A DNA stretch of 64,000 bases from Pseudomonas laurylsulfatiphila (GTDB lineage: Bacteria; Pseudomonadota; Gammaproteobacteria; Pseudomonadales; Pseudomonadaceae): the NCBI RefSeq assembly GCF_002934665.1, contig NZ_NIRS01000009.1, positions 124,001-188,000 on the forward strand, written 5' to 3'. Every line of letters begins with the position of its first letter. Position 1 is the stretch's first letter. The notes under the pieces are model-generated. The model had not been told where the DNA came from. It worked only from the letters and a program-made list of their open reading frames with translations, and made no database searches. Of this stretch, positions 15,919 through 24,676 are shown one piece after another. The position numbers and the translations under genes are program-made.

Positions 15919-15937
15919 ATTATAGGGAACATGTTCC
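15919..15937 (-). promoter_or_regulatory. Probable miaB promoter -10 element with overlapping palindrome
   Basis: On the minus strand a perfect TATAAT lies at 15924-15919, about 40 bases before the miaB start. Directly upstream is the 12-bp perfect palindrome GGAACATGTTCC (15926-15937), which would fall between the -10 and -35 elements, a usual operator position. No good -35 hexamer is seen, so an activator or an extended -10 may be used. Confidence 0.5.
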
Positions 15938-16019
15938 AAGGTTCCTACCGCTGAGCGTCCGGCGGCTATGCTATAGTTCGCGCCCTCTTTTTTATCCCTC
16001 GATGTGTTACCCGCCCACC

Positions 16020-16349
16020 ATGACCAAACGTGAAGCTCCAATCTACAAGGTGATTTTCCTCAACCAGGGCCAGGTGTTCGAAATGTACGCCAAGCAGATC
16101 TATCAAAGCGATCTGTGGGGCTTTCTGGAAGTGGAAGAGTTCGTCTTTGGCGAGCGCACGCAAGTGGTCGTCGATCCGAGCGAAGAAAAGCTCAAGGCTC
16201 AGTTCGAAGGCGTGGTGCGCAGTTTTGTGCCGATGCATTCGATCGTGCGTATCGACGAAGTCGAGCGTCTGGGGACCCCGAAAATCAGCGAAGCCCGCGG
16301 CGCGGTCGGCAATGTCATGCCGTTTCCGATGCCGATGCCTGAGAAGTAA
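16020..16349 (+). CDS. DUF1820 family protein
   Basis: A 109-residue conserved gammaproteobacterial protein of unknown function, recognised from the highly conserved YKVIFLNQGQVFEMYAKQIY start and the FVPMHSIVRIDEV segment. It has a small beta-rich fold by appearance, no signal and no membrane segment. The ATG at 16020 is used because it gives the family start MTKREAPIYKV; an ATG at 16002 would add six residues. A TATAGT hexamer at 15972-15977 is a likely -10. It is divergent from miaB and converges on the Sel1 gene across a REP pair. Confidence 0.88.
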   Translation: MTKREAPIYKVIFLNQGQVFEMYAKQIYQSDLWGFLEVEEFVFGERTQVVVDPSEEKLKAQFEGVVRSFVPMHSIVRIDEVERLGTPKISEARGAVGNVMPFPMPMPEK

Positions 16350-16372
16350 GCCTCAAGATCGAAGTCGCTCTG

Positions 16373-16439
16373 ATCGCTGGCAAGCCAGCTCCTACAGATT
16401 TACGCGGACCTTGTAGGAGCTGGCTTGCCAGCGATGGCG
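16373..16439. repeat. REP-like pair, class B
   Basis: ATCGCTGGCAAGCCAGCTCC and TTGTAGGAGCTGGCTTGCCA are inverted copies with a short spacer, between the converging DUF1820 and Sel1 genes. It is the most compact class B pair in the window. Confidence 0.9.
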
Positions 16440-16460
16440 TCAACCGCCACCAAGCAGAAT

Positions 16461-17015
16461 TCAGGGGAGCGGCGCGAAAGGCGTACGCCCATCGGCACTC
16501 TGCAGCTCCATAAGATATTTACGGAAAATTTGCCCGAGCACCTGGGTGGCAACCTCCAGTTCTTCGCGGGGCATTTTTTCGGTGACTTCGTCAGCGGTGT
16601 CCAGTGCATCTTCGGCGCCGTTGACCGCCGCCATCTTCAGCAGGATATACGCCTGAACGTTATTGGCCGGTACGCCTTCGCCGTGGAAGAACATGGTACC
16701 GAGCTTGAATTGCGCCTGGGCGTGGCCTTGCAGCGAGGCCTTTTCGAAATAGCTCAGGGCTTGATTGAGGTCGCGCGGCGCGCTTTTGCCTTCGTAGTAG
16801 AACTCACCCAACTCGTATTGTGCTTGCGCATCCCCTTCATCCGACGCTTTCCGGCAGGCGGCGATCGCCTGTTCCAGGTCTTGCGGCTGGGTATTGAGGG
16901 TGCAGCGACCCATCGCTGGGATCAACAACGAGTTGCCGCCTGCTTGTGCGTGCGCGAGCAGGGGCTGAAGAAGCAACAGGCAGCCCAGTGCAAGGGTGCG
17001 GCCGGTGCGGTTCAT
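16461..17015 (-). CDS. Exported Sel1-repeat (tetratricopeptide-like) protein
   Basis: A 184-residue protein with a cleavable signal peptide (residues 1-24, ending HAQA) and then Sel1-like repeats: DEGDAQAQYELGEFYYEG, LQGHAQAQFKLGTMFFHG and a third shorter copy. Sel1 repeats are protein-protein scaffolds, so a periplasmic adaptor role is likely but the partner is unknown. The ATG at 17015 gives the signal peptide; the ORF is open further upstream. The gene is preceded on its strand by a promoter-like TTGTAA-18-CATAAT. Confidence 0.85.
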   Translation of the reverse strand: MNRTGRTLALGCLLLLQPLLAHAQAGGNSLLIPAMGRCTLNTQPQDLEQAIAACRKASDEGDAQAQYELGEFYYEGKSAPRDLNQALSYFEKASLQGHAQAQFKLGTMFFHGEGVPANNVQAYILLKMAAVNGAEDALDTADEVTEKMPREELEVATQVLGQIFRKYLMELQSADGRTPFAPLP

Positions 17016-17073
17016 GGGAATCGACTTACCTCTGAAGGGCGCGCGGACCCATCGAGGGATCCAATAAGCGCGC

Positions 17074-17103
17074 ATTATGAAATAAGCAGGGCCAACCTTA
17101 CAA
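17074..17103 (-). promoter_or_regulatory. Putative sigma-70 promoter of the Sel1 gene
   Basis: On the minus strand, TTGTAA (17103-17098) and CATAAT (17079-17074) are 18 bases apart, about 60 bases before the Sel1 start at 17015. This is inferred from hexamer similarity only. Confidence 0.5.
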
Positions 17104-17202
17104 AGTCTTTACTCGTTTTTCTGCTGCGCGGGAAATATATCTCCCGTTTTGCGGAGGATTTTTGCTTAAAGTGTAGGAATGGAGGCGGGCGTGTAGGTGA
17201 AA

Positions 17203-17230
17203 GCTGACGCTGGCAATGGCCAACGTCAGC
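17203..17230 (-). terminator. Hairpin downstream of hemL, probable intrinsic terminator
   Basis: On the minus strand a 12-bp stem (17230-17219 with 17214-17203, one G-T wobble) with a 4-base loop CATT starts 10 bases after the hemL stop. Only a short T tract follows, so it may act as a weak terminator or an mRNA 3' stabiliser. Confidence 0.65.
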
Positions 17231-17239
17231 GCTACAGCG

Positions 17240-18523
17240 TTATTTCAAGGCAGCGAAGGCACGCTCGGCGGCGTCCAGGGTCAGTTTCAGTTCGGCTTCG
17301 CCGTGGGCGATCGAAGTGAAACCGGCTTCGAAGGCACTCGGTGCCAAGTAGACGCCACCTTCGAGCATCAGGTGGAAGAAGCGGCCGAACAGGGCTGCGT
17401 CACTGGCCATCACGTCATCAAAAGTGACGATGTCATCGGCGCCACTGAAGTACAGGCCGAACATGCCGCCGGCTTGTGTGGTCACGAACGGAATGCCCGC
17501 CGCATCGGCGCGCTGTTGCAGGCCGTCGAGCAGGCGAGTGGTGTAGTCGGTCAGCTCGGCGTGGAAGCCCGGACGGCTGATCAGGCGCAGGGTGGTCAGG
17601 CCGGCGGCCATCGCCAGCGGGTTACCGGACAACGTACCGGCCTGGTAGACCGGGCCCAGCGGGGCGATGCGCTGCATGATTTCACGCTTGCCGCCGAAGC
17701 AACCGACCGGCATGCCGCCACCGATGATCTTGCCGAAGGTGGTCAGGTCCGGCGTCACGCCGTAGTACGCTTGGGCACCGCCGAGGGCGACGCGGAAACC
17801 GGTCATCACTTCGTCGAAAATCAGCACCACGCCGTGCTTGTCGCACAGGGTCCGCAGGCCTTCAAGGAAACCCGGTGCCGGCGGCACGCAGTTCATGTTG
17901 CCGGCCACTGGCTCGACGATGATGCAGGCCACGTCCTGGCCAACTTCGGCGAGCATGGCTTCAACGGCGTCGATGTCGTTGAACGGCAGGGTCAGGGTGT
18001 GTTTGGCGAACGCTGCCGGTACACCGGCCGAGCTTGGTACGCCTTGGGTCAGTGCGCCGGAACCGGCCTTGACCAGCAGGCTGTCGGAGTGACCGTGGTA
18101 GCAGCCTTCGAACTTGATGATGCTGTCTCGGCCGGTGAAGCCTCGGGCCAGGCGAATGGCGCTCATGGTCGCTTCGGTGCCGGAGCTGACCATGCGCACC
18201 ATTTCCATCGACGGCACGAGGGAGCAGACCAGGTCGGCCATCTGCGTTTCCATCTCGGTCGGCGCGCCGTAGGACAGGCCGTGCTCCAGCTGCTTGCGCA
18301 CCGCGTCCAGCACGTCCGGGTGGCTGTGGCCGAGGATCATCGGGCCCCAGGAACCAACGTAATCCACATAGCGCTTGTTGTCTTCGTCGGTGACGTAGGC
18401 GCCTTCGGCGTGCTTGAAGAACAACGGCGTGCCGCCGACGCTCTTGAACGCGCGAACCGGCGAGTTCACGCCACCGGGAATGTGTTTCTGGGCATTGGCA
18501 AACAGCGTTTCGGAACGAGACAT
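17240..18523 (-). CDS. hemL: Glutamate-1-semialdehyde 2,1-aminomutase
   Basis: PLP enzyme that makes 5-aminolevulinate from glutamate-1-semialdehyde, the C5 route to heme. The protein has 427 residues from the ATG at 18523 (MSRSETLFANAQKHIPGGV), the usual family length. Landmarks are PGGVNSPVRAF, the Asp in IFDEVMTGFR that contacts PLP, and the Schiff-base Lys in TFGKIIGGGMPVG. It starts 10 bases after the thiE stop on the same strand, so thiD-thiE-hemL may be one transcript, the order known in P. aeruginosa. Confidence 0.98.
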   Translation of the reverse strand: MSRSETLFANAQKHIPGGVNSPVRAFKSVGGTPLFFKHAEGAYVTDEDNKRYVDYVGSWGPMILGHSHPDVLDAVRKQLEHGLSYGAPTEMETQMADLVCSLVPSMEMVRMVSSGTEATMSAIRLARGFTGRDSIIKFEGCYHGHSDSLLVKAGSGALTQGVPSSAGVPAAFAKHTLTLPFNDIDAVEAMLAEVGQDVACIIVEPVAGNMNCVPPAPGFLEGLRTLCDKHGVVLIFDEVMTGFRVALGGAQAYYGVTPDLTTFGKIIGGGMPVGCFGGKREIMQRIAPLGPVYQAGTLSGNPLAMAAGLTTLRLISRPGFHAELTDYTTRLLDGLQQRADAAGIPFVTTQAGGMFGLYFSGADDIVTFDDVMASDAALFGRFFHLMLEGGVYLAPSAFEAGFTSIAHGEAELKLTLDAAERAFAALK

Positions 18524-18533
18524 GATCGGGCTC

Positions 18534-19157
18534 TCAGATTTTAAGTAATTCGTTAAAGGCGCGGGCGCGGCGAGTGACTTCAGCCGTGCTCTCGGCGCCG
18601 AACAGGCCATGCACCACGGCCAGCAGATCGACCCCATGGGCCACCAGCGGGGCGGCGTTGTCCAGGGTGATGCCGCCGATCGCGCAGATCGGCAAGTGCA
18701 GTTGCTGGCGGGCCTGATCGAGCAGTTCGAGGCTGCAGGTCGGTGCGCCAGGCTTGGTATTGGAATTGAAGAAGCGGCCGAAGGCGACATAACTGGCGCC
18801 TTCTTTGGCGGCCTGTTCGGCGAGCCCCAGTTGTGCGTGGCAGGTCGAGCCAATGATCGCATCGCGACCCAGCAAGGCACGAGTCGGCGACAACGGACCA
18901 TCGGTCTGGCCCAGGTGCACGCCGACGTTCAGGCGTGCCGCCAGTTCGGCGTCGTCGTTGATGATCAACTGGGTCTTGTAACGTTCGCACAAATCGCGCA
19001 GTGCTTCGGCCTCGCGCAGGCGGCGGGCCTCATCACTGCTCTTGTCGCGGTATTGCAGCAGAGTGACGCCGCCTTCCAGCGCCGCCTCCACGTACGAAAG
19101 AAATTTACCGGCCAGCAACTGGCTATCGGTAATGGCGTACAGGCCACGTAGTTTCAT
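18534..19157 (-). CDS. thiE: Thiamine-phosphate synthase
   Basis: Joins HMP diphosphate and thiazole phosphate to give thiamine phosphate. The protein has 207 residues and the TIM-barrel marks of the family: LLQYRDKSS, LIINDDAELA, VHLGQTDGPL and the phosphate-binding IGGI of CAIGGITLDNA. It lies 31 bases after thiD, whose product HMP-PP is its substrate, so the two steps are adjacent. No TPP riboswitch was recognised upstream. Confidence 0.97.
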   Translation of the reverse strand: MKLRGLYAITDSQLLAGKFLSYVEAALEGGVTLLQYRDKSSDEARRLREAEALRDLCERYKTQLIINDDAELAARLNVGVHLGQTDGPLSPTRALLGRDAIIGSTCHAQLGLAEQAAKEGASYVAFGRFFNSNTKPGAPTCSLELLDQARQQLHLPICAIGGITLDNAAPLVAHGVDLLAVVHGLFGAESTAEVTRRARAFNELLKI

Positions 19158-19188
19158 CGGACAAGCCTCACCGCATTACAAATGGAAG

Positions 19189-19986
19189 TTACGAACAGAA
19201 ATCCAGCGGCAGGCGGCGCGGCACAAACTGGCCTTTGCCCAGCTGCTCGGCGTCACGCAGGGTGCGCCATGTGTAGTTAAGCGCGGTCTGCACGGCGCTG
19301 GCGAGGTTTTCACCCTGGGCCAGACGACCGGCCAGCGCGCTCGCCAGGGTGCAACCGGAACCGTGATAACTGCCGGGCAGGCGCTGGCAGGTAAAGGTTT
19401 CGCGCAGGCCGTCACGGCTGTACAGGCGATTGTGGATTTCGGTTTCGTCGCCATGGCCGCCGGTGATCAGCAGGTGTTTGACGAACGGCAAGAGTTTTTC
19501 AGCGCACTCGTCCGCGGTGCCTTCGGGCAGTTCGGCGAGGATCCGGGCTTCGGGAAGGTTGGGGGTGGCAATGATCGACAAGGGCAGCAGGCGTTCGCGC
19601 ATGGCGTAGCCGACTTCGTCCTTGCCCAGGCGTCCGCCGCCGCCAGCGCGCAGCACCGGGTCGCAGACTACTGGCAAATGCGGGTGCGCCGAAAGCAGTT
19701 CGACCACGGTGTCGACCATTTCCAGGGAACCGAGCATGCCCAGTTTGACCGCCGCGACTTCGGAATCGTTGAGCACGGCATTGGCCTGGGCCAGTACCCA
19801 CTCACGGTCGAGGACGCGGAAGTCAGTGGCATTGACGGTGTCTTGCACGGTCAGGGCGGTGACGGCCGGAGCCGCATGGCAACCCTGAGCGAGCAGGGCT
19901 TCGATATCTGCCTGCAAGCCGGCGCCACCACTTGGGTCGTGGCCGGAGAGACAGAGGACAACGGGGCGAGAGCTGTAGATATTCAT
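19189..19986 (-). CDS. thiD: Hydroxymethylpyrimidine / phosphomethylpyrimidine kinase
   Basis: Phosphorylates HMP and HMP-P to HMP-PP for thiamine synthesis. The protein has 265 residues from the ATG at 19986 (MNIYSSRPVVLCLSGHDPSG); a start seven codons upstream is less likely. Ribokinase-fold motifs are GHDPSGGAGLQADI, DPVLRAGGGGRL and the anion-hole GSGCTLASALAG near the C-terminus. It is the first gene of thiD-thiE-hemL and is divergent from ladS. Confidence 0.97.
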   Translation of the reverse strand: MNIYSSRPVVLCLSGHDPSGGAGLQADIEALLAQGCHAAPAVTALTVQDTVNATDFRVLDREWVLAQANAVLNDSEVAAVKLGMLGSLEMVDTVVELLSAHPHLPVVCDPVLRAGGGGRLGKDEVGYAMRERLLPLSIIATPNLPEARILAELPEGTADECAEKLLPFVKHLLITGGHGDETEIHNRLYSRDGLRETFTCQRLPGSYHGSGCTLASALAGRLAQGENLASAVQTALNYTWRTLRDAEQLGKGQFVPRRLPLDFCS

Positions 19987-20355
19987 GGTGCGCGAGCTTA
20001 CCACCAAACAACGTTTTTCGGGTGTGCGTGCACTTCGGTGTGAGACGTAGAAAAAGGCAAAAGATCGCAGCCTTCGGCAGCTCCAACAGGTTTGCGTCGA
20101 TCCGCCCTTCTTGTAGGAGCTGCCGAAGGCTGCGATCTTTTGATCTTTGCCAAAAACAAACAGCTCTACCTCAATAATCTTCGCCGGAACGCCCGTCCTA
20201 GAGCCTTTTAAGGAAAAATTTCAATGGTGTTTAAAGGCCATCAACGGCTATGCTAGAGTGGATCCAAACCAATAACAGGTGATACCGGTTTTACGTCTGC
20301 TCAAAAGGAATGGGGGGCTTCCTGACAGAACCGGACAGGCCACGCTGGGGCTTCA
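19987..20355. other. thiD-ladS divergent intergenic region
   Basis: This 369-base gap holds a class A REP pair (20059-20143) near thiD. The remaining 200 bases should carry the ladS promoter; a TATGCT at 20249-20254 is a weak -10 candidate. AGGAA and TTCCT around a G-rich loop at about 20306-20322 could form a small hairpin in the ladS leader. I see no ORF that looks coding. Confidence 0.6.
20059..20143. repeat. REP-like pair, class A
   Basis: AAAGATCGCAGCCTTCGGCA and the inverted TGTAGGAGCTGCCGAAGGCT ... GCGATC copy surround a spacer of about 25 bases, upstream of thiD. Confidence 0.9.
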
Positions 20356-22740
20356 ATGCGCTATTTGCTGATGTTGCTGTTGTGTTTGCCCCTCCTGGCA
20401 AACGCCGTCGAGTTCGATGAGTTCACTCAGAGCCTCCCCTTGGGCCGAACCCTGCAGGTCTATGAGGACGCAGGTGGCCAGGCGACGATCGCGGATATCC
20501 GCGCGCAAGCGGCGGCCGGCAACTTCAAGGCGCATAACAAAGACACGCTCAACGCCGGGTACTCGCGCTCGGTATTCTGGCTGAAAATCGACCTGCATTA
20601 CCGCCCGACCGATCCGGCGGCGCAACGGACCTGGCTGCTGGAACTGGCCTATCCACCCCTCGATCATCTCGATCTCTATTTGCCCGATGCGGCCGGCAAC
20701 TATCAGTTGGTCAGGCAGACCGGCGATGCCTTGCCCTTCGCCAGCCGCGAGATTCGTCAGAACAACTATCTGTTCGACCTGACGTTCAAACCTGAGCAGG
20801 CCGAAACCGTCTTCCTGCGCTTGCAAAGCGAAGGCTCCATCCAGGCACCGGTAACCTTGTGGTCGAGCACCGCCTACCTCGAAGAGCAGCCCGTGCGCCT
20901 CTACGTACTGGGGCTGATCTACGGCGTGTTGCTGGGGATGCTGGTCTACAACCTGTTCATCTACCTCAGCGTTCGCGACACCAGTTACCTCTACTACATC
21001 TTTTATATCGCCTCGTTCGGCTTGTATCAGCTGTCGGTCAATGGCGCGGCGGTGCAGTATTTCTGGCCGGACAACCCTTGGTGGGCCAACGCCGCGACGC
21101 CGTTTTTCATTGGCTGCGCGGGCTTGTTCGGCAGTCAGTTCGCCCGCAGTTTCCTGCAAATGGCTACCCACAGTCGCTGGCTCGACCGCTTGTTGCTGGC
21201 GCTGGTTGCCTTCGGGGCGCTGGTGGTCGGCCTGTCATTGATGACCAGCTACGCCCTGGCCTTGCGCCTGGCCACGGCCCTGGCGCTGACGTTCACCGTG
21301 GTGATTTTTGCCGCCGGGATCTTTGCCTGGCTGCGGGGTCTGCGCGTCGCGCGGTATTTCATCATTGCCTGGTCGGCGTTTTTGCTCGGCGGCATCGTCA
21401 ATACGTTGATGGTGCTGGGATACCTGCCAAACGTGTTCCTGACCATGTATTCCAGCCAGATCGGCTCGGCCATCGAAGTGGCGTTGTTGTCCCTGGCCCT
21501 GGCCGACCGCATTAACGACATGCGCGAGCAGCAGGCGCAGACGCTATTCGACGCCGGCCAGAAGCTTGAAATCCTCAACCAGCAACTGGCGCGCAGTAAC
21601 AAGCTCAAGGACGAATTCCTGGCCACCCTGACCCACGAACTGCGCACGCCCATGAACGGTGTGATCGGTTCACTGGAACTGATGCAGACGCTCGAAATGG
21701 ACCCGGAGCTTGAGCAGTATCAGCAGACGGCTTCGGGGTCGGCGCGGGACATGATGCGCATGGTCAACGGTATCCTGACCCTCACCGAACTGCAGGCCGG
21801 CAAGCTCCAGGCTTCGGCCGACACCTTCAGCTTGCGCGGCATGATCGAGGCACTGCGCACGCAGTTCGAGGGCAACGCTTCGAGCAAGTCGCTGGACTTC
21901 AAGGTCGACGTCGCATCCGGCGTGCCGGATCGCGTGCACGGCGACAACGCCAAGATTGCGCAATGCCTGGAGTGTCTGCTGGACAACGCCATCAAGTTCA
22001 CCCGGGTCGGTGGCCTGGCCTTGCGGGTGACCGGCAAGGCCGTTGAGCCCGACCGGCTGGCGTTGAACTTTGCGGTGATCGACACGGGCATTGGTTTCAC
22101 CGATCTGGGTGAGGCCACGATGTATCAACGGTTCTTCCAGCTCGACGGCTCTATGACCCGTGAATACGGTGGCCTGGGTGTTGGCCTGGCGATTTGCCGA
22201 CAGTTGGTGGAATTGCTTGGTGGACGCCTGACGCATCGCTCCGAGCCAGGACGCGGCAGCCGGTTTCAGCTGGATGTAGAAGTCGGGCTGCCGGTGGCCG
22301 AACGCCCGCTGGCGCCATTGATGCCCCGGGATTTTCCGCGCCTGCGCTTGCCTCAGGATTGTGCCGTGATGTTGGTGGATGACAACAGCATCAGCCAGTT
22401 GGTGATGCGCGGCATGTTGCTCAAGCTGGGTTTTCGCGTGCGTACGGCCGACGGAGCCGATGTCGCGCTCGATCTCCTGCAGCGCGAAGTGTTTGACGCG
22501 GTGCTGGTCGATTGTCAGTTGCCGCGTCAGGGCGGTGAGTCGCTGTGCTGCCAGATCCGTGCATTGCCGGGCTATGCCGAGCTGCCGTTGTTCATGATCG
22601 CCCTGGGGGGTGAGCGTGAACGCTGCCCGACCGGCGCGTTGATCGATTACTTGAGCAAACCTGTGAAATTCGAAGACTTGCAGGCCGCGCTCTACCGTCG
22701 GGTGCTCTGCTCGCAACAGGGCGAAAGCGCCGACAGTTAG
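20356..22740 (+). CDS. ladS: Hybrid sensor histidine kinase LadS (7TMR-DISM)
   Basis: Membrane sensor that feeds the GacS/GacA-RsmA network and promotes sessile, biofilm-type behaviour; in P. aeruginosa LadS responds to calcium and acts through the GacS phosphotransfer domain. The protein has 794 residues: signal peptide (about 1-16), periplasmic 7TMR-DISMED2 sensor (about 20-155), seven membrane helices (about 175-385), HisKA with H427 in LTHELRTPMNG, HATPase with LLDNAIKFT and GLGVGLAICRQL, and a receiver domain with phospho-acceptor D719 in VLVDCQLPRQGG. There is no phosphotransfer domain, as in known LadS. It sits next to thiD as in P. aeruginosa and appears monocistronic. Confidence 0.95.
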   Translation: MRYLLMLLLCLPLLANAVEFDEFTQSLPLGRTLQVYEDAGGQATIADIRAQAAAGNFKAHNKDTLNAGYSRSVFWLKIDLHYRPTDPAAQRTWLLELAYPPLDHLDLYLPDAAGNYQLVRQTGDALPFASREIRQNNYLFDLTFKPEQAETVFLRLQSEGSIQAPVTLWSSTAYLEEQPVRLYVLGLIYGVLLGMLVYNLFIYLSVRDTSYLYYIFYIASFGLYQLSVNGAAVQYFWPDNPWWANAATPFFIGCAGLFGSQFARSFLQMATHSRWLDRLLLALVAFGALVVGLSLMTSYALALRLATALALTFTVVIFAAGIFAWLRGLRVARYFIIAWSAFLLGGIVNTLMVLGYLPNVFLTMYSSQIGSAIEVALLSLALADRINDMREQQAQTLFDAGQKLEILNQQLARSNKLKDEFLATLTHELRTPMNGVIGSLELMQTLEMDPELEQYQQTASGSARDMMRMVNGILTLTELQAGKLQASADTFSLRGMIEALRTQFEGNASSKSLDFKVDVASGVPDRVHGDNAKIAQCLECLLDNAIKFTRVGGLALRVTGKAVEPDRLALNFAVIDTGIGFTDLGEATMYQRFFQLDGSMTREYGGLGVGLAICRQLVELLGGRLTHRSEPGRGSRFQLDVEVGLPVAERPLAPLMPRDFPRLRLPQDCAVMLVDDNSISQLVMRGMLLKLGFRVRTADGADVALDLLQREVFDAVLVDCQLPRQGGESLCCQIRALPGYAELPLFMIALGGERERCPTGALIDYLSKPVKFEDLQAALYRRVLCSQQGESADS

Positions 22741-22814
22741 GCGGATATGACACTTTGTTCGGCTGAGGGGCGGTGCTTAACTGAAGTCCCTTGGCCGACC
22801 AAAGGAGCCCAGTC

Positions 22815-24464
22815 ATGAACCTGCATCAGTTTGCCGAAACCCACGAAGTCACCAACCAGCCACCGTCACTGGACGGCGCCAACCTGTACCGCATCGACTT
22901 GCCGTTGCAGGAATGGTCGCGGCGGTTCGGGGCCGGTTGGGCCGAATCGCGGATCGACGCTTACGGCGCGCTGGCCGGTGGCCCGCTGATGGAAGCCGGG
23001 TTCCTCGCCAATCAGAACAAGCCGGTGTTCAACAGTCATGACCGCTTTGGTCATCGCATCGATCTGGTGGAATTTCATCCGGCCTATCACCAACTGATGC
23101 GCACGGCAGTCGAGCACGGCTTGACCTCGTTGCCCTGGGCGCACCCGCAGGACGGCGCTCATGTGGCCCGCGCTAGCATGTCGTATCTGCACAGCCAGGC
23201 CGAAGCCGGCAGTGGCTGCCCGTTGACCATGACCTTCGCCAGCGTTCCGGCCATGCGTCTGCAACCGGACCTGGCGCAAAAGTGGTTGCCGAAAATCCTC
23301 GCCACCGAATACGACCCGCGCAACGTCGGCATGGCCCACAAGGCCGGGGTCACCATCGGCATGGCCATGACCGAGAAGCAGGGCGGCACGGATGTGCGGG
23401 CCAATACCACCAAGGCGTATCCGGTCGGAGCCAGCGGTCCGGGCCAGGCCTATGAGTTGGTGGGGCACAAGTGGTTTTGCTCGGCGCCGATGTGTGACGC
23501 CTTCCTGACACTGGCGCAGACCGACAAGGGCCTGACCTGTTTCCTGCTGCCGCGCCATCGCCCGGACGACACACGCAATCAGTTCTACATCCAGCGCCTG
23601 AAGAACAAGCTCGGCAATTGCTCCAACGCTTCCAGCGAAGTGGAGTTCCGCGGCGCACTGGCGTGGATGATCGGTGAAGAGGGGCGTGGCGTTCCGACGA
23701 TCATCGAGATGGTCGCCATGACCCGCTTCGATTGCATGGTCGGGTCCAGTTCGCTGATGCGTCAGGCGCTGACCCAGGCCAGCCATCATTGCGCCCATCG
23801 TTCGGTCGGCGGCAAAGTGCTCAGCGAACAGCCGTTGATGCAGAACGTGCTGGCGGATCTGGCGCTGGAAAGCGAAGCCGCCTTGGCCTTGAGCCTGCGA
23901 ATGGGCCAGGCGCTGGATCATCTGGACGACTCGCAGGAAGCCAGGTTCGCCCGGCTGGTAACGGCGGTGGGCAAGTACTGGATCTGCAAGCGGGCGCCGG
24001 CGATGATCAATGAAGCCGCCGAATGCATGGGCGGAGCGGGTTATGTCGAAGACAGCATCCTGCCGCGGCTTTACCGCGAGGCGCCGGTGAATTCGACGTG
24101 GGAAGGTTCCGGCAACGTGCAGTGCCTGGACGTGCTTCGTGCCCTGTCAAAAGAACCGGGCGTGCTCGATGCACTGTTCAGCGAGTTGGGCGATGGCCAT
24201 GGCGACCAGCGCCTTGCCGCGCACATCCAGCAATTGCAGGCGGCCTTCAAGGACACCAGCGACATTCAGTACCGCGCCCGGCAACTGACTGAAGACATCG
24301 CCTTGGGGTTGCAGGCCAAGTTGCTGCTGGAAGCCGGGAATTCGGTGGTCAGTGATGCCTTCATCGCCAGTCGCCTGGGTAGTGGCGGCCGAGTGTACGG
24401 CGCGTTGCCGCGTGGTCTGGATGTGGAAGCCATTGTTGCCCGATCGACCCCGCAGGGTTTCTAA
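22815..24464 (+). CDS. AidB-like acyl-CoA dehydrogenase
   Basis: A 549-residue flavoprotein of the AidB branch of acyl-CoA dehydrogenases. E. coli AidB is part of the adaptive response to DNA alkylation. AidB-like segments include GMAMTEKQGGTDVRANTT, VGHKWFCSAPMCDAF, RLKNKLGNCSNASSEVEF, MTRFDCMVGSS and PRLYREAPVNSTWEGSGN, each matching E. coli AidB almost position by position. The ATG at 22815 follows AAAGGAGCCC. No ada, alkA or alkB gene is nearby, so the adaptive-response link is only inferred. A class C REP pair follows. Confidence 0.9.
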   Translation: MNLHQFAETHEVTNQPPSLDGANLYRIDLPLQEWSRRFGAGWAESRIDAYGALAGGPLMEAGFLANQNKPVFNSHDRFGHRIDLVEFHPAYHQLMRTAVEHGLTSLPWAHPQDGAHVARASMSYLHSQAEAGSGCPLTMTFASVPAMRLQPDLAQKWLPKILATEYDPRNVGMAHKAGVTIGMAMTEKQGGTDVRANTTKAYPVGASGPGQAYELVGHKWFCSAPMCDAFLTLAQTDKGLTCFLLPRHRPDDTRNQFYIQRLKNKLGNCSNASSEVEFRGALAWMIGEEGRGVPTIIEMVAMTRFDCMVGSSSLMRQALTQASHHCAHRSVGGKVLSEQPLMQNVLADLALESEAALALSLRMGQALDHLDDSQEARFARLVTAVGKYWICKRAPAMINEAAECMGGAGYVEDSILPRLYREAPVNSTWEGSGNVQCLDVLRALSKEPGVLDALFSELGDGHGDQRLAAHIQQLQAAFKDTSDIQYRARQLTEDIALGLQAKLLLEAGNSVVSDAFIASRLGSGGRVYGALPRGLDVEAIVARSTPQGF

Positions 24465-24479
24465 GCGACACCGGCCTCC

Positions 24480-24569
24480 TGTGGGAGCGAGCCTGCTCGC
24501 GAAGGCAGTGTCATATTCAACATTGATGTGTCTGACAGACCGCTTTCGCGAGCAGGCTCGCTCCCACAG
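24480..24569. repeat. REP-like pair, class C (TGTGGGAGCGAGCCTGCTCGCGAA)
   Basis: TGTGGGAGCGAGCCTGCTCG and its inverted copy flank about 45 bases, downstream of the AidB-like gene. Confidence 0.92.
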
Positions 24570-24676
24570 TTGTTCTGTGGATACTGCAATGATGCATTGC
24601 CAACACACCACTGTTCCCGTGAAGCGACGATGCAGGCAAGATGAAGGTCTGCAAGTCAGAACACAGGATGCTGATC

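Noticed and set aside
14559..16019. Long plus-strand extension upstream of the DUF1820 gene
   Set aside because: It is antisense to miaB. The family start is the ATG at 16020.
18534..19986. TPP riboswitch before thiD or thiE
   Set aside because: There is no THI-box sequence (CTGAGA ... ACCTGA) in the leader of thiD or between thiD and thiE.
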